From positions 1 to 23,508 of the forward strand of contig CAJTND010000018.1 in assembly GCA_910577995.1 (NCBI GenBank): a stretch of 23,508 nt of DNA, written 5' to 3'. Origin of the DNA: an uncultured Christensenella sp. GTDB taxonomy: Bacteria; Bacillota; Clostridia; Christensenellales; Pumilibacteraceae. The position numbers were made by a program, and so were the translations under genes. The notes under the pieces are model-generated. The model saw only the letters and a program-made list of their open reading frames with translations, did not search any database and had not been told where the DNA came from. How positions within the stretch are numbered: position 1 is the stretch's first letter; each line of letters begins with the position of its first letter. Shown in pieces: positions 13,751-21,148 of the stretch.

Positions 13751-14344
13751 TTATTCCACTACGTTAACGTCGTCCTCGACGTCCATCCAGTTTTCCGCAT
13801 GGGTGTCGTCGACCGTTGCGCGGTGCGTTATGTAACGCGAACCGAAGTTCCCGTACTTATTGAAAATATCATCCTTGGTGAGCATCGCGCCGCCGGCTAT
13901 CTCGTGCGGGAAGCTGCTCGTTTCGGTGTCTATCGTCAAGCCGAACATGTGGTTGTAGATGTCCTGATTGATCTGGACATAGGTCGCTTTTTCGAGCACT
14001 ATCTCGGTGTAGCCGTCGAACTTGGCGTCCTTGGCGTTTTTGGTGTATTTGCCCGTGGCATACACGAAGTACGTCGCCATCTCCGAGCCCTGCAGCTGCG
14101 TCATCTCGTAAGTGCCGTCGTCGCGGAGTTGGAGCTGTTCGTAATAGGTCGTCGTGGTCGTTTGTTCCATGGGCTGACCGTCGGGTCCGTTGACCGTCGT
14201 GGTCTCGGTTATGACGTGCTTGCCGATGTAGGTCTCCGTCACCTTGGAGGTATCGCCGCCGCCGCAGGCGACGAGGCTGACCGCGCCGAGCGCGAGGATC
14301 GCGACTGCCGAAAGGACAGTCAAAAGTTTGCCGAGTTTTTTCAT
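13751..14344 (-). CDS. Small lipoprotein of unknown function
   Basis: A 197-residue exported lipoprotein: basic start MKKLGKLL, hydrophobic core, lipobox LVAC with Cys27, then GGGDTSK. The mature part is polar and rich in Thr and Tyr (TETTTVNGPDGQPMEQTTTTTYYEQLQLRDDGTYEMTQLQG), with predicted beta strands that resemble lipocalin-like or META-type small domains, but I recognise no family. The start at 14344 has GGAG 8 bases upstream. A frame start 22 codons earlier falls inside the promoter -35 box (14405-14410) and is excluded. It precedes GH3 by 63 bases, so it may be a partner of the glycosidase or simply share its promoter. Confidence 0.8.
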   Translation of the reverse strand: MKKLGKLLTVLSAVAILALGAVSLVACGGGDTSKVTETYIGKHVITETTTVNGPDGQPMEQTTTTTYYEQLQLRDDGTYEMTQLQGSEMATYFVYATGKYTKNAKDAKFDGYTEIVLEKATYVQINQDIYNHMFGLTIDTETSSFPHEIAGGAMLTKDDIFNKYGNFGSRYITHRATVDDTHAENWMDVEDDVNVVE

Positions 14345-14381
14345 TATCTTCTCCTTGTATGAAATATTTTGATGTAGCCTC

Positions 14382-14410
14382 ATTATAAAAAACACAAAAA
14401 AATATTTCAA
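14382..14410 (-). promoter_or_regulatory. SigA-type promoter of the lipoprotein-GH3 unit
   Basis: TTGAAA (14405-14410), 17-base T-rich spacer, TATAAT (14382-14387) on the minus strand, about 38 bases before the ATG. Confidence 0.88.
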
Positions 14411-14473
14411 CGGAGTTTTCGTAACCCGTCGATTTTATTTCGCCGTCGGTAAGATCGCGCCGCCGCCCGCAAG

Positions 14474-14499
14474 AAAAAAGCGCGCCTATTCGACGCGCC
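14474..14499 (-). terminator. Intrinsic terminator of the two-component operon
   Basis: On the minus strand GGCGCG (14498-14493) can pair with CGCGCT (14485-14480 region) to form a short GC-rich stem, followed directly by TTTTTT. It lies just past the histidine kinase stop codon. Confidence 0.75.
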
Positions 14500-14501
14500 G
14501 A

Positions 14502-15827
14502 CTATACTTGAAGCATTATATCCGCCTTGAACATCCCTTCCTCGACGGTGACGCGCATATCGCCGCCGTACTTCTTGGCGGTGCGGCGCATGCTCTTAGT
14601 TCCGAACCCGTGGTTGTACCTGTCCGCCTTGGTCGTAAGCGGCAGACCGTCCTCGACAGCCGTTTCGCGCGCAAGCACGTTTTCCTCGTGTATGACGAGC
14701 ATACCTTCGCCGCTCGGCTTGACGAACAGCCTGATGAACCGCTTGTCCTCGTCGGCGATGTCTTTGACATGCTCTATCGCATTGTCCAAAAGATTGCCGA
14801 AAAGCGAGTATATATCGCTCTCGTCCATGCCCGCGAGCGCCGCTCCGTCCGCCATATACAACAGCGTTATACCGCTGTTGATACAGGCGAGGTTCTTTTC
14901 GGTGAGCAGAACGTCGAGCGTTTCGTTGCCCGTGTGCGCAAACGCCTCGTACAGTTCTACGCCCTTGGCTATCTCGCCCACTTTTTCGGCGTTGATGCCG
15001 CCGCTTTTCCTGAGCGCGTTTATTTCGTGCTTTAAGTCGTGGCACTTTATATTGACGTAATCGACGCTGTTTCGGAACGCCTCATACTGTTTCTTGGCGT
15101 CGGAGAGCAGCTTGTCGGCGAACCGCTTTTCCGCATTGACGCGGATCGTGCGCAGCGTTATATACTGCACGACGAGCACGAACAGACAGTTTATCATATC
15201 GGACGCGGCGGCGACGTAGTTCAGCTTTTCCGCGGAGTTTTCCGTATTGTGCTGATTGAGCAGCGTCGACGCGAAAAACATAGCAGCAAACACGCCGAAG
15301 AATATCCTGTTGGCTACCCCGTCGCCGACGGTGTGCCCGCCGACGGCGCGGATATTGTTTCTGAACACACAAAACAGCGCATAGTACACGCCCGCGCAAA
15401 CGGCGGCGTTACATAGCAGCATGACGTAGAACATCGCGCCGCCGTCTCGGAAAATATCCAGCCCGAGCGCGCCTATGAATATTATCTCGTTGACGAGCAC
15501 GTATACGAAATGCTCGGCGGCGTAAGCGGCTATCATTATCCACAGCAACAGCGTCAGGTTGAACTCGAAGCATACCGCTATGAAAACGCCCGTCAGCAGG
15601 AATATCACGCTGTACCACACTATCGAAATGGGCACCATGTACGGCATGGCGAATTTATAAAGCACCGCGTACAGCACGCATACCGCCGCGCACACGAGCG
15701 AGCACAGCGCGACGCGCAACGCGAACCGTCCGCGTTTTTTGAGCGCGGGCAGTGCGAGCAAAAGCTCCGCTATGACGACCGCGGACAAATGCCGCAGCTC
15801 GTTGAGGATTATTACCGCCCAGTCCAT
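14502..15827 (-). CDS. AgrC-like sensor histidine kinase (GHKL ATPase)
   Basis: Membrane sensor kinase that should phosphorylate the LytTR regulator encoded just upstream. The 441-residue protein has about six hydrophobic segments in residues 1-215, as in peptide-sensing AgrC/ComD kinases. A cytoplasmic part follows with the phospho-acceptor motif CHDLKHE (His263 most likely), the N box GNLLDNAIEH near residues 340-350, and the G box NHGFGTKSMRRTAKKYGG near residue 420. The ATG is 4 bases after the regulator stop, so the genes are co-transcribed and coupled. No AgrB or AgrD-like gene is visible nearby, so the signal is unknown. Confidence 0.92.
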   Translation of the reverse strand: MDWAVIILNELRHLSAVVIAELLLALPALKKRGRFALRVALCSLVCAAVCVLYAVLYKFAMPYMVPISIVWYSVIFLLTGVFIAVCFEFNLTLLLWIMIAAYAAEHFVYVLVNEIIFIGALGLDIFRDGGAMFYVMLLCNAAVCAGVYYALFCVFRNNIRAVGGHTVGDGVANRIFFGVFAAMFFASTLLNQHNTENSAEKLNYVAAASDMINCLFVLVVQYITLRTIRVNAEKRFADKLLSDAKKQYEAFRNSVDYVNIKCHDLKHEINALRKSGGINAEKVGEIAKGVELYEAFAHTGNETLDVLLTEKNLACINSGITLLYMADGAALAGMDESDIYSLFGNLLDNAIEHVKDIADEDKRFIRLFVKPSGEGMLVIHEENVLARETAVEDGLPLTTKADRYNHGFGTKSMRRTAKKYGGDMRVTVEEGMFKADIMLQV

Positions 15828-15831
15828 TCGC

Positions 15832-16542
15832 CTACATATATTTGCCGTAGTACGCGAGCAGTCTGTCGGTAAGCTCCTTGCGCTTGGAACGGCTTATCGG
15901 CACGGACCGACCGCCGCTCAGCTTGAGCTCGCCGTCGGTGATGCCCGCGACGTATTTGAGATTGACTATGCAGTAATTACTGCACTTTGCGAACCTGTCG
16001 GTCGGGAGCTTGCTCTCCTGTTCCTTGAGCGAGCCCCAGACCATGTGGTCGCCGTCGTCGGCATGATAACACACTTGATGATCGGTCACTTCGATATGCG
16101 ATATCCTATCGAGCCAAAGCCTTATCTTGCCCTCCGCCGTTTTGAGCATGACGGCGTCGCCGTTTTTGTCCGCGAGCCGCAACACCTTATCGAGCATGAC
16201 GGAAAAACCGCCGTAAACTATCGGCTTGACCACAAAATCCGCCGCGTCGACGGAATAGCCCTTTACGGCGTACTTGACCATATTGGTTATGAACACGAGC
16301 GTCACGGCTCTGTCGACCTCGCGCAATTTCTCCGCCGCGGTCATGCCGTCGAGGTACGGCATTTGTATATCGATAAAAACGATATCGTATGCGGGATTGT
16401 ACCCTTCCAAAAACTTTACCGCATTGTCGAATTCGGTAACGGTAAAGCTCTTGTCTTTTTCACGCCGATAACGCTCGAGATGCCCGAGTATTTCGCTCCT
16501 GTCCGAAGCGTCGTCGTCCACTACCGCAATATTATACATCAT
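15832..16542 (-). CDS. LytTR-family response regulator (AgrA-like)
   Basis: Cytoplasmic transcription regulator of about 236 residues. The receiver domain (residues 1-120) has the acidic pocket VVDDD, the phosphorylation site Asp58 in FIDIQMP, and the conserved Thr/Lys positions in FITN and VVKPI. The LytTR DNA-binding domain (about 130-236) includes VMLKTAEGKIRLWLDRISHIEV and the end motif VPISRSKRKELTDRLLAYYG. The start is ATG at 16542 or the adjacent ATG at 16539, with GAGGG directly upstream. The longer frame starting at 16578 would overlap the promoter region and is rejected. It forms a two-gene operon with the AgrC-like kinase. LytTR regulators usually control surface, peptide or competence functions. 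The target here is unknown. Confidence 0.93.
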   Translation of the reverse strand: MMYNIAVVDDDASDRSEILGHLERYRREKDKSFTVTEFDNAVKFLEGYNPAYDIVFIDIQMPYLDGMTAAEKLREVDRAVTLVFITNMVKYAVKGYSVDAADFVVKPIVYGGFSVMLDKVLRLADKNGDAVMLKTAEGKIRLWLDRISHIEVTDHQVCYHADDGDHMVWGSLKEQESKLPTDRFAKCSNYCIVNLKYVAGITDGELKLSGGRSVPISRSKRKELTDRLLAYYGKYM

Positions 16543-16568
16543 TCCCTCGCCGCGATATAGTTTAGGAT

Positions 16569-16597
16569 ATTGTATCATATAAGCGCGGCGTTTTCAA
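16569..16597 (-). promoter_or_regulatory. SigA-type promoter of the two-component operon
   Basis: TTGAAA (16592-16597), 17-base spacer, TACAAT (16569-16574) on the minus strand. The predicted transcript begins about 20 bases before the ATG pair at 16542/16539. Confidence 0.75.
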
Positions 16598-16628
16598 GTA
16601 CCTTTTGAAAATTTCACCATAACTTTTT

Positions 16629-16832
16629 GACACCTCCCCCAAACGGGGGGCGGCGAAGTCGCTATACTCACCATAACCGTTTTGTCACTCTGAGCGAATG
16701 CGAAGAGTCTCATCCGCTTTCTCCCCGTCACCTCGTCGCTTCCCGCACATGAGAGCGGCGGAGATATTACGCCCGTCACCTCGTCGCTTCCCCCTCTCGG
16801 GGGAAGTGGCACGAAGTGCCGATAGGGGCTTT
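16629..16832. repeat. Palindromic intergenic repeat, copy C (partial, rearranged)
   Basis: Has a left end without the first hairpin (ACACCTCCCCCAAACGGGGGG), one central arm (TTTGTCACTCTGAGCGAATG), a degenerate right end (16728-16770) and then a full right end with the CTTCCCCC-TCTC-GGGGGAAG hairpin. It looks like two fused partial units. Confidence 0.8.
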
Positions 16833-16835
16833 ATA

Positions 16836-16873
16836 GTAACGTCCGCTTTACCGCTCTATCCCTGCTTAACAGT
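16836..16873. repeat. 38-bp linker, second copy
   Basis: Same 38 bases as at 5149-5186 apart from about three changes. It joins copy C to copy D. Confidence 0.85.
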
Positions 16874-17109
16874 AAAGCCCCCTCCGTCGGCTTCGCCGAC
16901 ACCTCCCCCAAAAGGGGGCGGCGAAGTCGCTTCACACGTAATGCTCGTTTTGTCATCCTGAGCGAAGTGAAGGATCTCAACCACTTAATCATCGCCAAGG
17001 AGACTCTTCGCTTACGCTCAGAGTGACAAGCGAACGGTACACATAAACACGCGGTCACCTCGTCGCTTCCCCCTCTCGGGGGAAGTGGCACGAAGTGCCG
17101 ATAGGGGCT
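16874..17109. repeat. Palindromic intergenic repeat, copy D (236 bp)
   Basis: Full-length copy, virtually identical to copy B at 5187-5422 although the two lie 11.7 kb apart. This indicates recent duplication or gene conversion. It lies between the divergently placed promoter of the two-component operon and the 3' end of the pullulanase gene. Confidence 0.92.
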
Positions 17110-17154
17110 TTTTATAGCAACTATAACTTTACTACTCTATCCCCACCATACCGC

Positions 17155-17209
17155 AAAACCCCTCCGTCGGCTTTGCCGACACGTCCCAACAAAGGCGGCG
17201 AAGTCGTTA
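17155..17209. repeat. Decayed left end of the palindromic repeat
   Basis: CCCCTCCGTCGGCTTTGCCGAC followed by a mutated CGTCCCAACAAAGGCGGCGAAG. It is recognisably the left end of the family, and a decayed version of the 38-bp linker (17117-17150) precedes it. It lies just past the pullulanase stop codon. Confidence 0.75.
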
Positions 17210-17216
17210 CATTTTT

Positions 17217-19469
17217 TCAGATCTCTATCTCGACGATGCCGTCGACGGCGATACTGCCCGACAGCGACTGCGGGTCGAGCGTGAACACTATTTCTTTTTT
17301 GCCGCGACGCACGGTATAGACTATCTTTCCCGTGCCGTCGTCCGAGCCGGTAAAGTTGCCCGTACAGCCCTCGACGGTCACGGTCGACGCATAGCCGAAG
17401 GCGTCGGCGTTGTTCTTTCTGAGCGCTATCAGTTTTTTATAGAACTCGGTAAGCTCCGCGAACTCGTTTTGCCTCGACCACTCTATGCGATTGAGCTTGG
17501 ACGGGGAATTGTACGAATTATGGTTGCCGTGCTTAGTCCTGCCCATTTCCTCGCCGGCGAGCATGAAGCATATCCCGCTCGACGCGAGGCATGCCGCCGC
17601 CGCGAGCTTGCATTTTTTGACGTTTTCGGCGATGGCGTTTTCGTAATACATAGGCGACTTCTTGCCCGCCTCCCAGCCGACGACCTGATCCCAAAGCGTA
17701 TAGTTGTCGTGCGCGCAGGCGTAAGCGACGTTCTGCGAACCGCTCGCGAGCGACATGCCGCAGCCCGTCGAGCCGCAACCGCCCTCGAGCATCTTCATCA
17801 CGCCCGACATGCACCGCGCCGCCTCGCCGTTCGCCCAGCCTCTGCCCGGACCGTCGTTGCCGCCGCGCACTGCGTCCCTGCCGCTGCCGTTGAACACGGC
17901 GACGCGTTCGGGAAGTGCGGACAGCCCGTTATACATGAACATATCCTTGATAAGGCAGTTATTCGCATTGCCGCCGTACCTGCCGAACTCGCCGCGCTCG
18001 GTCGCGGCGGTGCGCGTGTAAAAGCTTTCGCCCGTGTTGTCCGCCGCCCACGGCTCGCCGTACAGCAATATTTTTTTGCCCCTGCCGCCGTCGAGCCTGT
18101 CGAGCGCGGCGCGGAGTGTCTTTATCGTAACGAGGTCGTGGATTCCCATGAGGTCGAACCGAAACCCGTCGATATGGTATTCGTTCGCCCAGTACAGCAC
18201 CGATTCTATCAAGTACTTGCGCATCATCGCGCGCTCGGTCGCGGTCTCGTTGCCGCAACCCGACGCATTGGAAAGCCGACCGCGGCTCGTTCTGTGGTAA
18301 TAGAACGGCGCGGCGTCGTGGAAAGCCTGTCCGCCCGTTTGGTACGTGTGGTTATACACGACGTCCATAACTACGCCTATACCCGCGTCGTGGAGCGCCA
18401 TGACCATCTGCTTGAACTCGCGAATGCGCACCTCGCCGCGCGCGGGATCGGTAGAGTACGAACCCTCGGGGATATTGTAGTTTTCCGGATCGTAGCCCCA
18501 GTTGAAATCGGGGTCTTCTATAAGCCCGAGCGCGCCCTCGTCCACCGTCGCGAAGTCGTATACGGGATTGAGGTGCACGTACGTAACGCCGAGCTCCTTG
18601 AGATAATCGACGCCCGTTTTGAGCCGCGGCATACCGGGAACGGTCGTTCCGCTCTCGGTGAACGCGAGGTACTTGCCCTTATTGACCATGCCCGAATCGG
18701 GCGATGCGGAAAAATCCCCGACGTGCAGTTCCCACACTATCGGAACGTCGGCATTGCCCGCAGCGGCGGCGTCGCGCGAAGCGGCGAGCCGCGTATCGTG
18801 CGCCCAGCCATCGGGATCGGTGGCGCGCAGATCGACGATCATGCCGCGGTCGCCGTTCACGCCGCACGCCCGAGCATACGGATCGATGGTCTCAGCGGTC
18901 TGTCCGAAATTGGTAACGGAATACGTGTAGTACCTGCCCGAAAGATCGCCCGCGAGCACCAGCTCCCACACGCCGCCGAAGCCGCCGCCCGTTATGCGCT
19001 TGCGCATCGGGTGCGAGCCGAGCGGACGGTCGGACGCTCTGTCACCCGCCGCGTAAAGATTGAGAACGACCCCCGTCGCGAACGGCGCCCACAGCCGAAA
19101 GACCGTTGTCCTGCCGCATACGGTCGCGCCGTACTCGAGGTTTTGCACATCCGCCGTTTCGTAAACGGATATGAATTTCGCGCTGTCGACGAGCGCGGCG
19201 CGGTCGATCGTCACGCGCGGCGAGCTTTCGGTGCGCATGCGGTAATCCGCCGAAAAGTCGAACGTGTCCTCGCCGAGCGCGTCGAACGTGACCGTGCCGA
19301 CGTTATCCGTCAGCTTGACGGCGACAGCCGTCTGTATCGGGCGCGCGCCGTACTTGTCCGCATAGACGGAAACGCGCACGCCGTCCGATACGGGCGACGC
19401 CGTAGTAAACTCGACGGTCGCGCCGTTTGCGCCGAGCGCGGTAAACCGCGCCGCAGTTATCTTGTCCAC
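17217..19469 (-). CDS. pulA: Type I pullulanase (GH13 debranching enzyme), cytoplasmic
   Basis: Hydrolyses alpha-1,6 branch links in pullulan, starch or glycogen-derived dextrins. The 750-residue protein has N-terminal beta domains and a CBM48-like region (GATVCGRTTVFRLWAPFATGVVLNLY), the type I pullulanase signature NWGYDP (from Phe322), VMDVVYNHTY, the nucleophile Asp439 in GFRFDLMG, acid/base Glu472 in LLYGEPW, and Asp588 in AHDNYTLWD. No signal peptide is present, so it acts inside the cell on imported or stored glucans. It starts at a GTG, with AAGGAG overlapping the stop of the preceding gene 12 bases upstream, so the two genes are translationally linked. It is somewhat longer than many type I enzymes because of an extended N-terminal region. 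Confidence 0.95.
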   Translation of the reverse strand: MDKITAARFTALGANGATVEFTTASPVSDGVRVSVYADKYGARPIQTAVAVKLTDNVGTVTFDALGEDTFDFSADYRMRTESSPRVTIDRAALVDSAKFISVYETADVQNLEYGATVCGRTTVFRLWAPFATGVVLNLYAAGDRASDRPLGSHPMRKRITGGGFGGVWELVLAGDLSGRYYTYSVTNFGQTAETIDPYARACGVNGDRGMIVDLRATDPDGWAHDTRLAASRDAAAAGNADVPIVWELHVGDFSASPDSGMVNKGKYLAFTESGTTVPGMPRLKTGVDYLKELGVTYVHLNPVYDFATVDEGALGLIEDPDFNWGYDPENYNIPEGSYSTDPARGEVRIREFKQMVMALHDAGIGVVMDVVYNHTYQTGGQAFHDAAPFYYHRTSRGRLSNASGCGNETATERAMMRKYLIESVLYWANEYHIDGFRFDLMGIHDLVTIKTLRAALDRLDGGRGKKILLYGEPWAADNTGESFYTRTAATERGEFGRYGGNANNCLIKDMFMYNGLSALPERVAVFNGSGRDAVRGGNDGPGRGWANGEAARCMSGVMKMLEGGCGSTGCGMSLASGSQNVAYACAHDNYTLWDQVVGWEAGKKSPMYYENAIAENVKKCKLAAAACLASSGICFMLAGEEMGRTKHGNHNSYNSPSKLNRIEWSRQNEFAELTEFYKKLIALRKNNADAFGYASTVTVEGCTGNFTGSDDGTGKIVYTVRRGKKEIVFTLDPQSLSGSIAVDGIVEIEI

Positions 19470-19481
19470 AGTGCAGTCTCC

Positions 19482-20867
19482 TTAAATTTCATTGCCGCTG
19501 TCGTCCTTGCCGACGAGCCGACCGCACCAGCGACCGTCCGCCGTGCCTACTTCGTCGGGTACTTCCAAACCGTTGCAGATAAACCTTTCGACCTCGCCGC
19601 ATTCCGCCGCATCGCCCGCGTTGTAACCGACGACGCCGCCGAGCTCATACTCGCCGACGACGTTCAGCGCGGCGACGACATTGCCGCGAACGCGCGCGCC
19701 GCGCCTGTTGACGGCGACGATGCCGCCGACCGTGCCGACGTTGATATATCCTGCGAGCCGCATGCCGCGCACCGTCAGTTCCGCCGCATTGCGCTCGACT
19801 ATACCGCCGCGGCAGTTCTCCGTAACTATGCCCGCCATCTCGCAACAGCCCTGCCCGTCCAAGCCGGTATTGCCCTGAACGAACTCGCCCGATACCGAAC
19901 AGCACGACACCGTGCCGAAGTTATGCGAGCAAATACCGCAGACCGTGCCGCCCGCCGCCGAGTACGCCGCGCCTATAACAGTTGCGCGGGTTATACTGCC
20001 GCGATTGATGTGCGCCACCGTCGCGACGGACGCGTCGATGGGATAGTATTTGAGCCGCAAAACGTTTTTTATGCTCGGCTCGTCGAACACGATGTTCTTG
20101 ACCTCGCCGCCCTCGGCGATAAACTCGAAAAGCGCCCAATGCCCGCCGTCGTACTCGACGCGCAGACCGGAAAGGCGGTTGCCTCCGCCGTCGAGCACGC
20201 CGAAAAACGGCTGCGTCAACTGCTTGATATTCGAGTTTTCCTCGAGCTCGGCGACAGCGCCGTAATCTATGTCGTTGGCTATAAGATAATGCTTGCGCGG
20301 CGCGCGCCCGCCGTCCTCGGCGTAAAGCGCTTCGTAATAATCCACCGCGCGCAGGTCGAACGGCGTGCGTATGAGATAGGGTGAGCCTTCCGTCCCTTCG
20401 CCCTCGAGATATTTTATATCCGTGCGTGCGACGGCGGCGTCGGCAACGCCCTCGACCGCCGACACCGGATAAACGCCGTATATCGGCTTGCCCGCATGCA
20501 TCTCGTAATAAGTATCGGCGACCACAGTCGCATTGCGCTCTATGTCGACGACCATATACCCCGCCGCGCCGAGCACGGGCTTCCACAAAAGCGCGCCGTC
20601 CTCAACGGTAAAACCCGTAACGGGCAGGAGCGACAGCCGCTTGTGTTCGGCGTCCGCGCGCACGCGGAACGCGCCGCTCGAAACGCCGCTCGTTATCGGC
20701 TCGATCTCTATATCCAGCGGCTTGCCCATATACTCGGGCGCGTCGATAAAAAGCGCGGTCTCGCGGTACAGTCCGTCGCTGCCGTACGCCTGCCCGTCGA
20801 TACGCACGGCAAAAGCGACCGCGCGGTCGAAAGACCACGACAGCACGCCGTTTGCCAGACTTATCAT
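19482..20867 (-). CDS. Beta-helix/GLUG-like repeat protein without signal peptide
   Basis: A 461-residue protein of unknown function. Residues about 1-150 look like two fibronectin/Ig-like beta domains (ISLANGVLSWSFDRAVAFAVRIDG; GALLWKPVLGAAGYMVVDI). Then comes the entry motif GEGTEGSPYLIRTPFDLRAV (residues 156-175) and a right-handed beta-helix with GLUG-like turns (FFGVLDGGGNRLSGLRV, GTVGGIVAVNRRGARVRGNV, ELGGVVGYNAG). Such architecture is usual in surface adhesins, yet there is no signal peptide and about ten cysteines are present, which points to the cytosol. I start at the ATG at 20867 because GGTGATC is well spaced before it. The ATG 14 codons upstream has no good site. It is first in an operon with the pullulanase, so a role with cytosolic glucans is possible. 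Confidence 0.75.
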   Translation of the reverse strand: MISLANGVLSWSFDRAVAFAVRIDGQAYGSDGLYRETALFIDAPEYMGKPLDIEIEPITSGVSSGAFRVRADAEHKRLSLLPVTGFTVEDGALLWKPVLGAAGYMVVDIERNATVVADTYYEMHAGKPIYGVYPVSAVEGVADAAVARTDIKYLEGEGTEGSPYLIRTPFDLRAVDYYEALYAEDGGRAPRKHYLIANDIDYGAVAELEENSNIKQLTQPFFGVLDGGGNRLSGLRVEYDGGHWALFEFIAEGGEVKNIVFDEPSIKNVLRLKYYPIDASVATVAHINRGSITRATVIGAAYSAAGGTVCGICSHNFGTVSCCSVSGEFVQGNTGLDGQGCCEMAGIVTENCRGGIVERNAAELTVRGMRLAGYINVGTVGGIVAVNRRGARVRGNVVAALNVVGEYELGGVVGYNAGDAAECGEVERFICNGLEVPDEVGTADGRWCGRLVGKDDSGNEI

Positions 20868-20971
20868 CGGATCACCCAAAAGCCACCTCAAAATACGCCG
20901 CCCCCGCATTGCGCTTTCCGTAAGCCGACTATCGGCAGACGCACAGAACGCAGGACTTATTTTGCTGTTTT

Positions 20972-21000
20972 ATTCTAACATACTGCATAACGCATGTCAA
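20972..21000 (-). promoter_or_regulatory. Near-consensus SigA promoter of the beta-helix protein/pullulanase operon
   Basis: TTGACA (20995-21000), 17-base spacer, TAGAAT (20972-20977) on the minus strand. The leader would be about 95 bases. I see no clear structured RNA in it. Confidence 0.85.
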
Positions 21001-21077
21001 TAGTTTGCGCCATTCTTTGCACGCACAGCCCGTCCGCCGCCACGAGCGTTTTAAGCTGTCGCTTGAACACGCCCCCA

Positions 21078-21113
21078 CGTTTTGTCACTCTGAGCAACGC
21101 GAAGAGTCTCTGC
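21078..21113. repeat. Isolated central arm of the palindromic repeat
   Basis: GTTTTGTCACTCTGAGC followed by AACGCGAAGAGTCTC matches the central arm found in copy C at 16680-16712. Neither end hairpin is present. It lies between the DUF4832 gene stop and the next promoter. Confidence 0.7.
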
Positions 21114-21148
21114 CTCTATTTTGTTTCATGCTCGCCTAAGAGCCTCGA

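Noticed and set aside
13799..14362. 187-codon plus-strand frame opposite the small lipoprotein
   Set aside because: Shadow of the lipoprotein gene, which has a signal peptide, lipobox, ribosome binding site and promoter.
16543..16578. Upstream ATG extending the response regulator by 12 residues
   Set aside because: The extension overlaps the -10 region of a good promoter, and a GAGGG site sits at the downstream ATG pair.
17469..20384. Very long open frame (971 codons) on the plus strand, and similar ones opposite the foldase (1114-2748), the LRR gene (6829-8160) and GH3 (11417-12490)
   Set aside because: They lie antisense to well-supported genes, give Arg/Ala/Val/His-rich products without family features, and arise from the GC-biased codon use of the real genes.
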